The notes beneath the pieces are model-generated. The model saw nothing but the letters and a program-made list of their open reading frames with translations, did not search any database and was not told the DNA's origin. Source: Alteromonadales bacterium alter-6D02 (GTDB lineage Bacteria > Pseudomonadota > Gammaproteobacteria > Enterobacterales > Psychrobiaceae). From it: a DNA stretch of 64,000 nucleotides. The stretch covers positions 1-64,000 of the forward strand of contig PIZK01000036.1 of the NCBI GenBank assembly GCA_002835545.1, written 5' to 3'. A program made the position numbers and the translations under genes. Shown here piece after piece: positions 24,988-36,083 of this stretch; positions within the stretch are counted from its first letter, which is position 1; every line of letters begins with the position of its first letter.

Positions 24988-26586
24988 TTACTTTTCACTA
25001 GAATAACGCCCAGGCGCTAAGATATTGTTAGGATCTAAAGTCGATTTTAACTGTTTCATAAATGCTAAATACTGCGGCTCGGCTTTATTGGTTACTTCCA
25101 TCCCCGAGATCCCTAATCGATAAGGGTAATAACCCTGTTTGTTAAAGTCATCCATTAGTTGCTGGTGGCATTGATGAGCCGCTTCATCTTGTCCTGGTTC
25201 TTCTCGGTCATAAATGATGCTGATGACATTATCGAGACTCCGTTCGTTAATCATCGACATTGAGATCAGAGGTTCAAAGCCATATTTGTCGACGTTACTT
25301 TTGATGATCTCAACCATCGCACGCGCATGATGGCCCGTAGTAGGTGCAACGGGGGCACACCAAATAAGGCCACATTTGTCTCTATCTGGATGTGGGTTTT
25401 CAGGAACGTCGACCTTTTTACGCCAAAATGTACTGCCAATGATATCTGGTGTTGGGATTCCCTTTTTAAGGCCATGTACTGGAGCCATAACTTTAAGTAA
25501 GCGCGGTAAATCAAGCCCTGTGATCCATTTATAGGGTTTTTGTAATTTTATTGCCAGCGACAACATGGTGTCATCGAGAAACCGGATGCTTTTTACTTTA
25601 CCATTAAAAGCTTTTTTAAGTTGTTTTCTTGCAGAAGCGACTTCTTGCTTGGTTCCGTAGAGAGCCCCTGATACATTCCATGCACCAAAATCCCAAAGCT
25701 TTGCAAATTCATCCACCACATCTTGTGTTAACTTGCCATTTTTTCCTACTTTATCCCAGGGAAAGGTCGTAATCGAAGATAAGACTTTAAAGTCGTTACC
25801 TATGTGTACGGTACTTTTTACAGTACGGTTAAGTCTGAAGGGCTGTAAGGTGTCGATTAACTCTTCGAGTTGATTATCATGCTCGACCATAATATAAAAT
25901 GCTTGGAAATATTGTGGTTTAGGCATCAGCCATAACGTTAATTTAGTCACAATACCGAAGTTAGATTGTGTGAATAAACCGTCGACGTACGCACCCACAC
26001 CCCATTTATAAGTGCTAGCAGCATGGGCGTTATCAAAGCGACTAAAGCCAGTATTGATAATTTCGCCGGAGGGAAGGACGACCTCCATTGAACAAACATG
26101 ATTAAAATGATCGCCATATGGCGTATGGCCAAAACCTCGTTCGACTGTATTGCCGATGATGCTACAATCGGGACTTGAACCGGTGGCGTCCATCCATAAA
26201 TTAGAGTCTTTTTGTTGTAAAAAGTCATAGAGCTTTTGTTGTGTCACTCCTGGGCCTATAGTGACGTGTGCTAAGGTCTCGCTAAAGTTTTCGATTGTAT
26301 CTAAGCGTGATAGCTCCATAATCACGCCTTGCTCACAAGTAGGTACAGCGGAACCATAGCCCCAGTTCATGCCTGATGAAATTGGGTAAACTGGTACGTT
26401 AAATTGATTGGCAATCTTAATTGCGGCTTGTACCTCAGCACTATTCTTAGGAGAGATAATGGCTAAAACTTGTTGTGATGTTTCAAAGGTTGCGGTTTGT
26501 TTTTGCTCTAATGCGTCGTTCTCGGTGACAACGTGTTCTGGTCCTAGTTGTGTCTGCCAAGCAGATAAAGCACCTTCAAAATCCAT
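24988..26586 (-). CDS. VAO-family FAD-dependent oxidoreductase
   Basis: A 532-residue flavoprotein of the vanillyl-alcohol oxidase / p-cresol methylhydroxylase family. The FAD-binding domain (about 40-235) shows VPVYPISSGMNWGYGSAVP, MDATGSSPDCSIIGNTVERGFGHTPYGD and SNFGIVTKLTLWLMPKP; the cap and C-terminal domain end in LDPNNILAPGRY. Family members oxidise 4-alkylphenols or related alcohols, often with a cytochrome c subunit; no cytochrome gene is adjacent here, so it may act as an oxidase or with a distant partner. The substrate is unknown. It is a single-gene unit, convergent with the exporter. Confidence 0.9.
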   Translation of the reverse strand: MDFEGALSAWQTQLGPEHVVTENDALEQKQTATFETSQQVLAIISPKNSAEVQAAIKIANQFNVPVYPISSGMNWGYGSAVPTCEQGVIMELSRLDTIENFSETLAHVTIGPGVTQQKLYDFLQQKDSNLWMDATGSSPDCSIIGNTVERGFGHTPYGDHFNHVCSMEVVLPSGEIINTGFSRFDNAHAASTYKWGVGAYVDGLFTQSNFGIVTKLTLWLMPKPQYFQAFYIMVEHDNQLEELIDTLQPFRLNRTVKSTVHIGNDFKVLSSITTFPWDKVGKNGKLTQDVVDEFAKLWDFGAWNVSGALYGTKQEVASARKQLKKAFNGKVKSIRFLDDTMLSLAIKLQKPYKWITGLDLPRLLKVMAPVHGLKKGIPTPDIIGSTFWRKKVDVPENPHPDRDKCGLIWCAPVAPTTGHHARAMVEIIKSNVDKYGFEPLISMSMINERSLDNVISIIYDREEPGQDEAAHQCHQQLMDDFNKQGYYPYRLGISGMEVTNKAEPQYLAFMKQLKSTLDPNNILAPGRYSSEK

Positions 26587-26690
26587 GGTTAAGCTCCGTA
26601 TTAATATTATAAAGTGTGGCCTCTAGCTAAAGGTTAGCATCACTTTGTCAAAGAATGAGAAATAAATGGCCTTTTAAAGGTGCATTTTAT

Positions 26691-27575
26691 TTAGCGGGTA
26701 CGTGTAGGAACAGTAACACCACAAACATCAACATAATTAGGGCGCTCAATAAAGAATGCTTCGGGTCTATTCATGCGGGATTGCACTAGCTCTTTAAAGC
26801 TCGCAGAAGAGGTTTTCATCACTTGCAGCGCGCTTTGTTGATCCTTTGGTACATCAGATGCCACACTGATGGTTTTAATTGGATTGTCATACTGCTTAGT
26901 GTCTTTATTAGTAACAGGTTGACGTTGCAGCTGATGCAAATATTGCATGCCGCTTCTGACCTGACCAAATACCGTTAAGTTTTTATCGAGGTATCGGGGA
27001 GCTTGGCCAATAGTGATATAAAATTCGGTGCCGCCGCTGTGAGGATCGTTACTGCGTGCCATAGCGAATGCGCCTTGACAATGAGGTTGCCAAAATTGAT
27101 TTTTTTGCTGATTACTAGCAATTGGGAAACTTTGATAAAAACCAGTATTGGCAGCATAGCCATCACCGTGCGGAAGATAAGTGACATCAAGTGGGGTGTC
27201 GGTGTAATAAATACGTTCACTTTTGATCGATGGCTTAGCGTGCTTTACCGCCTTCGTTTTAGCCATATCTCCTGCTTGAGCAACAAAGCCTTCAACATAA
27301 CGATAGAAGTTTAAGCCGTCGTAAAAGTTTTCTTGAGCGAGTTTTGTTAATTGCTTTACGTGGTTTGGCGCTAGTGCGGAGTTTAGCTCAACAACGACAC
27401 GTCCCTGTTCAAGTTCGATGTAGAGAGTTTGTTGCAGGTTAAGTTCTCGCCATGCTGACTCTGGAGCATTGGCTATAATCTCACTTGGACCGCGGACCTT
27501 TGCTTCTGCCGACGTAAAAGGAGCTGCTGTGAACAGTAGAGACAGTAATCCTGTACTTGTTATTATTTTTTTCAT
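26691..27575 (-). CDS. Periplasmic cyclophilin-type peptidyl-prolyl isomerase
   Basis: A 294-residue exported peptidyl-prolyl cis-trans isomerase. Signal peptide 1-25 (cleavage after AEA). The cyclophilin domain spans about 50-240: GLNFYRYVEGFVAQAGD, CQGAFAMARSNDPHSGGTEFYITIGQAPRYLDKNLTVFG. A Cys-containing tail of about 50 residues follows. The type is common in Alteromonadales; it should assist folding of envelope proteins. Isolated gene, divergent from the MazG-like gene. Confidence 0.92.
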   Translation of the reverse strand: MKKIITSTGLLSLLFTAAPFTSAEAKVRGPSEIIANAPESAWRELNLQQTLYIELEQGRVVVELNSALAPNHVKQLTKLAQENFYDGLNFYRYVEGFVAQAGDMAKTKAVKHAKPSIKSERIYYTDTPLDVTYLPHGDGYAANTGFYQSFPIASNQQKNQFWQPHCQGAFAMARSNDPHSGGTEFYITIGQAPRYLDKNLTVFGQVRSGMQYLHQLQRQPVTNKDTKQYDNPIKTISVASDVPKDQQSALQVMKTSSASFKELVQSRMNRPEAFFIERPNYVDVCGVTVPTRTR

Positions 27576-27645
27576 GGTATTCCACTAGGTATTATTGTTA
27601 TCAAGTCTATAATATATCAATAATTATTACTGTGGTGGGAAAAAT

Positions 27646-28089
27646 ATGAGCCAAAGCAAAGACAAAACAACGAACCAAGAGAGTGTATTAAGTAATATGA
27701 TGATGAGCGATTCAGCTTTGACTCAAGCTTATTTGACTCAGCAACGGGTTGCTCAGTACGGTTTCGATTGGCCATCATGGCATGGCGTGTTAGAAAAAGT
27801 TAAGGAAGAGGTTGAAGAAGTTAACAATGAGTTAGAAGCTGATGTTATTGACCTGTGTAAAGTCAAAGATGAGATTGGTGACTTACTGTTTGCTGTGGTC
27901 AATTTAGCAAGAAATCAAGGTTTAGACCCTGAAACGGTACTCAGTGAAGCAACCAAAAAGTTTACTAACCGCTTTTTGCAAGTAGAAGCGCTCTTGCACA
28001 GAGAAGATAGTAACATTAAACAAGCCAATTTAAGTGAGATGGAGCAGGCATGGCAAAAAGTCAAATTGAACGAATTGGAATGTGATTAA
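27646..28089 (+). CDS. mazG: MazG-type NTP pyrophosphohydrolase, C-terminal domain only
   Basis: A 147-residue protein aligning with the C-terminal half of the about 260-residue E. coli MazG: AQYGFDWPSWHGVLEKVKEEVEEV, then KDEIGDLLFAVVNLAR. The metal motif EExxE (54-58) and ExxD (76-79) are intact, so it should still hydrolyse nucleoside triphosphates. The N-terminal MazG domain is absent and no remnant is seen in the 70 bases upstream. Residues 1-25 are polar and probably disordered. Placement upstream of pyrG is the usual one for mazG, so it is the native locus in reduced form. Confidence 0.88.
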   Translation: MSQSKDKTTNQESVLSNMMMSDSALTQAYLTQQRVAQYGFDWPSWHGVLEKVKEEVEEVNNELEADVIDLCKVKDEIGDLLFAVVNLARNQGLDPETVLSEATKKFTNRFLQVEALLHREDSNIKQANLSEMEQAWQKVKLNELECD

Positions 28090-28237
28090 TTGCTAGAAAA
28101 AGTAAGATTTAAATTGTTCAACCGTCGATGATTTGCTAATATGCCGTCCCGTCTAGTAATCAACTTTTAAACCGAAGCAATATCTTATTTATACGATAAG
28201 GTAAGCCTTTGGCGTTATTGCTATTTCAATTCTATAA

Positions 28238-29887
<1,650 letters not shown>

Positions 29888-29896
29888 GTAAAAATT

Positions 29897-29921
29897 AAAA
29901 GCCGCCATTGAGCGGCTTTTT
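29897..29921 (+). terminator. Terminator after pyrG
   Basis: AAAAGCCGC/GCGGCTTTT with the loop CATTGA, followed by T. It lies ten bases after the stop, so eno needs at least partly its own promoter. Confidence 0.85.
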
Positions 29922-30028
29922 AACATTTTAAGGGGGATGATAGCGCTGTCATTTATGCATTTGTCGTCCAAAAGTGTAAGTGAAGTAGTAATCTTTTCTT
30001 CTTGTATTTCAGTAGTTATTGCCATTAA

Positions 30029-31360
<1,332 letters not shown>

Positions 31361-31414
31361 GTTTCTCTTTAATGAAACTGTATTGAACCATCATCATTTT
31401 TAAGTGATGATGTG

Positions 31415-31448
31415 AAAGGCTGCTTAAGTAATTAAGCAGCCTTTTTTT
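31415..31448 (+). terminator. Terminator after eno
   Basis: AAAGGCTGCTTAA and TTAAGCAGCCTTT form a 13-base stem with loop GTAA, followed by TTTT. A further hairpin (TCATCA/TGATGA, 31391-31410) precedes it. Confidence 0.9.
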
Positions 31449-31473
31449 ATATTGATAGGTTAAGGGGTTATTG

Positions 31474-31968
31474 TTGCTGAAAATAACGTTAAGGCAGTTT
31501 ACTGATGCTGATAGGGATTTATTAGTTGATTATCTTAACTGCTCAGAGGTGACGCAATACATCACGGCGGCTATCCCGAGCCCCTATACCGTTGATGATG
31601 CTAAGGGTTGGGTTGAATATGCCAATAAAACCGAGTATATCTATGCAATTGAATACCAAGGTTTGCTTGTTGGTGCTATATCGGCGCAAGTTGGTGCGTT
31701 TGAATATCAGCGCAGTGCTGAGTTGGGGTATTGGGTTGCTAAGCGCTATTGGAATCAAGGAATAGCGACACAAGCCGTTTCACTCTGTTGTGAGTTACTA
31801 TTTACCCAAACAAAACTCAATCGTTTATTTGTCTCTGTTGTGTCAGAAAATGGCGCGTCTATTCGGGTACTTGAAAAGAATGGCTTTAAAATTGAAGGCA
31901 TATTAAAACAAGCCTCATTTAAAGAGGGGGTTTACTTTGATGAGCACTTATTGGCAATCACTAAGTAA
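31474..31968 (+). CDS. GNAT family N-acetyltransferase (RimJ-like)
   Basis: A protein of about 165 residues of the GNAT superfamily, type RimJ/RimL. The acetyl-CoA loop is in ELGYWVAKRYWNQGIATQAV (about 88-108) and the C-terminal NGASIRVLEKNGFKIEGILKQA is the typical end. Two consecutive TTG codons (31471, 31474) are candidate starts; the second has the better distance (about six bases) to AAGGGG at 31462. The substrate (protein N-terminus or small molecule) cannot be inferred. It follows the eno terminator and precedes a non-coding tandem repeat. Confidence 0.85.
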   Translation: MLKITLRQFTDADRDLLVDYLNCSEVTQYITAAIPSPYTVDDAKGWVEYANKTEYIYAIEYQGLLVGAISAQVGAFEYQRSAELGYWVAKRYWNQGIATQAVSLCCELLFTQTKLNRLFVSVVSENGASIRVLEKNGFKIEGILKQASFKEGVYFDEHLLAITK

Positions 31969-31995
31969 TGGCTTTCAGATGACACATTACTAAAT

Positions 31996-32316
31996 GAGAG
32001 ATTCCGGCTAAAAGCCTGCCGGAACGACGCCTTTGAGGGCGGCAATTATCCTTGTGCTGAAAGTGTTGGATTCAGGCCCTCGTTTTAACTGGTCCTAAAA
32101 TCTAACAAAATTGAGATTCCGGCTAAAAGCCTACCGAAACGACGCCTTTGAGGACGCTAATCATTCTTGTGCTGAAAGTGTTGGATTCAGGCCCTCGTTT
32201 TAACTGGTCCTAAAATCTAACAAAATTGAGCTTCCGGCTAAAAGCCTACCGAAACGACGCCTTTGAGGACGCTAATCATTCTTGTGCTGAAAGTGTTTTT
32301 ATTCGCGGCCTCGCTT
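31996..32316. repeat. 115-bp tandem repeat, about 2.8 copies
   Basis: Units start at 32001, 32116 and 32231 with an exact 115-base period (each opening ATTCCGGCTAAAAGCC, or CTTCCGG in the third). By eye units 1 and 2 differ at about seven positions, and units 2 and 3 are almost identical until the third breaks off after CTGAAAGTGTT near 32300. Unit 1 has a perfect TTCCGGC/GCCGGAA inverted repeat; the others have lost one arm. Each unit also carries the CTGAA/TTCAG hairpin found alone at 181. No coding frame spans the array. Its function is unknown. Confidence 0.9.
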
Positions 32317-32451
32317 AGATCAACAACGTGAGTGACGTTCATTGTTTTTGTCCGCAGTCCAAGTTACGATTCAGACATTTAACTAATTGAAAATAAATTA
32401 ATCTTTTGATAATTTCATTGTTGGTATTTATAAAGCGAGCTGATTAAAACT
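32317..32451. other. Non-coding upstream region of the PhzF gene
   Basis: AT-rich stretch after the tandem repeat, presumably holding the PhzF-family gene promoter. No strong promoter match or operator was recognised. Confidence 0.4.
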
Positions 32452-33246
32452 ATGACTACATTATCAATTTATCAAGTAGACGCCTTTGCGACCCGTACTT
32501 TCGAAGGCAACCCTGCCGCTGTTATCCCGCTGTCAGAATGGCTCGATGATTCGATTTTACAAAAAATAGCTGAGGAAAATAATTTATCTGAAACGGCTTT
32601 CTTTGTTAAATCGGGTGAGCATATTGACCTTCGTTGGTTTACTCCACTCGAAGAGGTGGACTTATGTGGGCATGCGACGCTAGCAACAGCCCATGTTTTG
32701 TATCAACATTTAGGCTTTCAGCAACAGCAAGTAAGATTTCAAACCCGAAGTGGTAAACTCGTTGTTACTCGACATGACAATAGTTTTTCTATGGACTTTC
32801 CAGCGACTAAACCACAAATTGTAACTGCACCTGTCGCATTACTTAATGGCTTGCGCAATGTTACTCCGAAGCAGGTCATCGCGGGGTTTGATTATATTGT
32901 CGAGTTAGGCAGTGAGCAAGAGCTTATCGATTTAATCCCAGACTTTGCCGCTTGGCATGAACTGGATCGACGCGGTGTTGTCGTCACAGCAAAAGGTGAA
33001 GATACCGACTTTGTTAGCCGCTGCTTTTACCCTAAATTACGGGTGAATGAAGACCCGGTCACTGGATCCGCTCATTGTCAGTTAACCCCTTACTGGGCGG
33101 AAAAGTTGGATAAAACACAGTTAACTGCAAAACAGCTGTCGACTCGTGGTGGTGAACTTACATGTCACCTACGAGGGGAACGGGTGATACTCGAAGGGCG
33201 AGCTGTAGATTATATGCGCGGTGAAATAACGATTGGCACAGCCTAA
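32452..33246 (+). CDS. PhzF family isomerase
   Basis: A 264-residue protein of the PhzF/YddE family, with the diaminopimelate-epimerase-like two-domain fold. QVDAFATRTFEGNPAAVIPL at the start, the catalytic Glu in NNLSETAFF (about residue 46), DLCGHATLATAHVL and the second-lobe signature NEDPVTGSAHCQLTPYWA are conserved. Related proteins isomerise a phenazine precursor or have unknown metabolic roles; there is no phenazine cluster here. Single gene, convergent with queC. Confidence 0.94.
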   Translation: MTTLSIYQVDAFATRTFEGNPAAVIPLSEWLDDSILQKIAEENNLSETAFFVKSGEHIDLRWFTPLEEVDLCGHATLATAHVLYQHLGFQQQQVRFQTRSGKLVVTRHDNSFSMDFPATKPQIVTAPVALLNGLRNVTPKQVIAGFDYIVELGSEQELIDLIPDFAAWHELDRRGVVVTAKGEDTDFVSRCFYPKLRVNEDPVTGSAHCQLTPYWAEKLDKTQLTAKQLSTRGGELTCHLRGERVILEGRAVDYMRGEITIGTA

Positions 33247-33287
33247 CTTACCATCCTTGGTATGTCGTACAATACGGTAGCTTGTGC

Positions 33288-33950
33288 TTAGCTAGTCTCG
33301 TATGCAAGTGGGTCGGTTAGACCATTTTTAGCAAAGGCTTCTAAGCGCTCTTGACATGAACCACACACGCCACAAGACTGTTCACGGCCGTTATAACAAG
33401 TCCAAGTCTGTCCATAATCTAGCCCCATACGCAAGCCATCAGCTAAGATCTCAATCTTATTATTTTTGATATAGGGTGAGACAATATCAACAGGCTCATA
33501 ATTGGCAATTTGCGACACTTCATTCATTTTATGAACAAATTCAGGACGACAATCAGGATATATTGCGTGATCGCCACTGTGTGCTCCGTAGTACACTGCA
33601 TTGGCTTCAATAGAAACAGCGTAGGCAATGGCCATCGATAACAAGACCATATTTCTATTAGGTACGACGGTTGACTTCATACTGTCTTCTTCATAATGCC
33701 CTTCAGGAATATCGATATCACTAGTGAGTGACGAACCAGCCATCAACTGATTAATTGCACTGATATCGACAACCTTATGCGGAACATTTAACGTTTTACA
33801 GACCTGTGCGGCTACATCGACTTCTTTACTGTGGCGTTGGCCATAATTAAAGGTTAGTGGGTAGACAGCTTTACCCTCTTCAATGGCTTTATGTAACACG
33901 GTAAAAGAGTCCATGCCACCAGAGTAAATCACCACAACTTTTTCTTTCAT
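33288..33950 (-). CDS. queC: 7-cyano-7-deazaguanine synthase
   Basis: A 220-residue QueC, the ATP-dependent enzyme that makes preQ0 for queuosine tRNA modification. The N-terminal PP-loop SGGMDS is at 10-15; the zinc ligands are in the C-terminal [17 protein letters not shown] cluster of four Cys. [13 protein letters not shown] is also typical. Usual members read SGGxDS, as here. It is divergent from queE with about 60 bases between their starts, so the two preQ0 genes probably share a control region. Confidence 0.97.
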   Translation of the reverse strand: MKEKVVVIYSGGMDSFTVLHKAIEEGKAVYPLTFNYGQRHSKEVDVAAQVCKTLNVPHKVVDISAINQLMAGSSLTSDIDIPEGHYEEDSMKSTVVPNRNMVLLSMAIAYAVSIEANAVYYGAHSGDHAIYPDCRPEFVHKMNEVSQIANYEPVDIVSPYIKNNKIEILADGLRMGLDYGQTWTCYNGREQSCGVCGSCQERLEAFAKNGLTDPLAYETS

Positions 33951-34011
33951 CTTGCTTGTATCTCGGCTATATATAACGTATAAACGCTCAGTTTACGCGA
34001 ACTTTAAGCAA

Positions 34012-34692
34012 ATGAGTATGATCAAGCTACCACTTAATGAAATTTTTGAATCAATCCAAGGTGAGGGCTCCTTTACTGGTGCACCGTCGATTTTCGTTCG
34101 TTTACAAGGTTGTCCTGTAGGCTGCGCTTGGTGTGACACTAAACATAGCTGGTATCTTAATGAAGAAGATAAAACCTCCTTTGAACAGGTACTTGCTAAA
34201 ACGGGTGACGGTGATAGCTGGTGTGACGTTGAAGTGGATCAATTGATAGCGCACTTGTTAACTTACAAGGCGCGTCACATTGTTATTAGTGGCGGTGAGC
34301 CATGTATGTATGATTTGGTGCTATTAACCACAGAACTTGAAGCTAATGGTTTTAGTTGTCAAATTGAAACATCAGGAACTTTTGATGTGAAAGTAAGTGA
34401 CAGTACTCATGTTACGGTCTCCCCTAAAGTTGCGATGAAAGGGGGTTATGAAATTCTAGATCAAGCCTTAGTACGCGCTAATGAAATCAAACATCCAGTG
34501 GCAATGAGTCGACATATTGATGAGCTAGATGCCTTATTGGCGAGGTTAACACCCGAGCAACTCGCGCAAAAGAAAATATATTTACAGCCGATTAGTCAAC
34601 AGAAGCGAGCTACACAATTGGCTATTGATACTTGTATTGAGCGTAATTGGTGGCTTTCAATTCAAACACACAAGTATTTAGCAATTCAATAG
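34012..34692 (+). CDS. queE: 7-carboxy-7-deazaguanine synthase
   Basis: A 226-residue radical SAM enzyme converting carboxy-tetrahydropterin into 7-carboxy-7-deazaguanine, the step before QueC. The cluster motif CPVGCAWC (Cys34, 38, 41) follows NEIFESIQGEGSFTGAPSIFVRLQG; HIVISGGEPCMYD binds SAM. The ATG at 34012 is chosen because the family begins close to this point; the frame is open 20 codons further, into the queC promoter, and a second ATG lies two codons downstream. QueD and QueF are not in the window. Confidence 0.95.
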   Translation: MSMIKLPLNEIFESIQGEGSFTGAPSIFVRLQGCPVGCAWCDTKHSWYLNEEDKTSFEQVLAKTGDGDSWCDVEVDQLIAHLLTYKARHIVISGGEPCMYDLVLLTTELEANGFSCQIETSGTFDVKVSDSTHVTVSPKVAMKGGYEILDQALVRANEIKHPVAMSRHIDELDALLARLTPEQLAQKKIYLQPISQQKRATQLAIDTCIERNWWLSIQTHKYLAIQ

Positions 34693-34703
34693 AACGCCAG
34701 TCA

Positions 34704-34731
34704 GTGAGGTTAACGCCAATGTTTACCTCAC
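34704..34731. terminator. Hairpin between convergent queE and cysteine-synthase-like gene
   Basis: GTGAGGT (34704-34710) pairs with ACCTCAC (34725-34731). No T-run follows on either strand, so it is a weak candidate terminator. Confidence 0.4.
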
Positions 34732-34740
34732 GTTGACTAC

Positions 34741-35814
34741 TTACAATTCACACCAATGGCCTTTATACCAAAAATCTTCTATTTGTTTGCTGTAACTGGA
34801 GATAGTTAACTTCTGCTTCTCACGCCATTGGGGGTTGTAATAAGTATCTAAATATCGAGAGCCGTCATCACAAATAAGAGTAACCATTGATCCTGATTTA
34901 TTTTCAGCCACTAACTGCTTCATTAGACTAAGAACACCATAAAAATTAGTACCAGTAGAACCCCCAATCTGTCGTCCTAGCAGCTTTTCTAAAAATAACA
35001 TACTTGCAATTGATGCGGCATCAGGTACTTTTTGCATTGAATCGATAACATCAGGGATAAAGGATGCCTCAACTTTTGGACGACCGATCCCTTCGATTCT
35101 TGACCCTTGCTTGTTAGTTAAATTATTATCACGGCTATGGTAATAATCATAAAAGACCGAATTCTCAGGATCTACCACATGCAGTCTGGTATTGAGTTGG
35201 TTGTATCTTATATAGCGACCAATTGTTGCACTAGTGCCTCCAGTACCACTACCCATGACTACCCAATGTGGTTGCGGATGGGGCTCTTTGGCTAGTTGAT
35301 TAAAGATACTCTCGGCAATATTGTTGTTACCGCGCCAATCTGTTGCGCGCTCAGCATAAGTAAACTGATCAATAAAATGCCCATTGGTTTGTTTAGCCAA
35401 TTGTCGAGAGGCTTGATAAAGTGCACTAGGGTCCTCGACTAAATGACATTGGCCACCATAAAACTTGATTAAGTCGATCTTTTGTTGTGAAGTATTTGCT
35501 GGCATCACGGCAATAAAAGGCAGACCGAGCAATCGCGCAAAATAAGCTTCAGAAACAGCTGTGCTCCCCGAGGACGCTTCAATAATGGTAGTGTTTTCTT
35601 TTATCCAGCCGTTACATAAACCATACAAGAACAACGAGCGGGCTAAACGATGCTTTAAGCTGCCGGTCGGGTGGGTTGACTCATCTTTGAAATAAAGTTG
35701 AATGCTAGGGAATTGAGGCACTTCAACCTTTAAAAGGTGGGTGTCTGCACTACGTTGATAGTCTGCTTCTATTTTCGCGATTGCTTGATTTATCCAAGCT
35801 CTTGGCTTTACCAT
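34741..35814 (-). CDS. PLP-dependent cysteine synthase/desulfhydrase family protein
   Basis: A 357-residue fold-type II PLP enzyme, closest in look to the L-cysteine desulfhydrase Cds1 group. The PLP lysine is Lys54 in HPTGSLKHR; EASSGSTAVSEA binds the substrate carboxylate; GSGTGGTSATIGRY binds phosphate of PLP. CDDGSRYLDTYYNPQW near the end is typical of the Cds1 branch. It probably degrades cysteine to pyruvate, ammonia and sulfide, but a synthase role is possible. Single gene, divergent from the small DUF3820 gene by 43 bases. Confidence 0.9.
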   Translation of the reverse strand: MVKPRAWINQAIAKIEADYQRSADTHLLKVEVPQFPSIQLYFKDESTHPTGSLKHRLARSLFLYGLCNGWIKENTTIIEASSGSTAVSEAYFARLLGLPFIAVMPANTSQQKIDLIKFYGGQCHLVEDPSALYQASRQLAKQTNGHFIDQFTYAERATDWRGNNNIAESIFNQLAKEPHPQPHWVVMGSGTGGTSATIGRYIRYNQLNTRLHVVDPENSVFYDYYHSRDNNLTNKQGSRIEGIGRPKVEASFIPDVIDSMQKVPDAASIASMLFLEKLLGRQIGGSTGTNFYGVLSLMKQLVAENKSGSMVTLICDDGSRYLDTYYNPQWREKQKLTISSYSKQIEDFWYKGHWCEL

Positions 35815-35857
35815 TAACTTCTCAAACGATTAAACTTTGATATAAGGTATAACAAAA

Positions 35858-36073
35858 ATGGATATGAATCACGATTTAATTGCATTAGCCAATGTGAGAA
35901 TGCCTTTTGGTAAGCATCGCGATCAACTTATTCATCGTTTGCCAGAGAGGTACCTTATTTGGCTGCGGAGCCAGGATATTGTCAAAGGGAAACTTGCAGT
36001 GCAAATTGATCAAATTGCAGAAATAAAGCTTAATGGTTTAGAGCGATTATTAACACCTTTAGTAAAAGGCTAG
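35858..36073 (+). CDS. DUF3820 family small protein
   Basis: A 71-residue protein of the DUF3820 family, annotated in other genomes as a putative quorum-sensing-regulated virulence factor. The signature MPFGKHRDQLIHRLPERYLIWL spans residues 15-36. Function not established. It is divergent from the cysteine-synthase-like gene and convergent with the response regulator gene, ten bases from its end. Confidence 0.9.
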   Translation: MDMNHDLIALANVRMPFGKHRDQLIHRLPERYLIWLRSQDIVKGKLAVQIDQIAEIKLNGLERLLTPLVKG

Positions 36074-36083
36074 CTAGCGGCAA

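Noticed and set aside
27003-27314. 103-codon rightward frame inside the cyclophilin gene
   Set aside because: Antisense to a well-supported gene, with no start signal and no recognisable motif.
31996-32316. Repeat array considered as a CRISPR locus
   Set aside because: Units are 115 bases, similar over their whole length, with no short repeats separated by unique spacers and no cas genes nearby.
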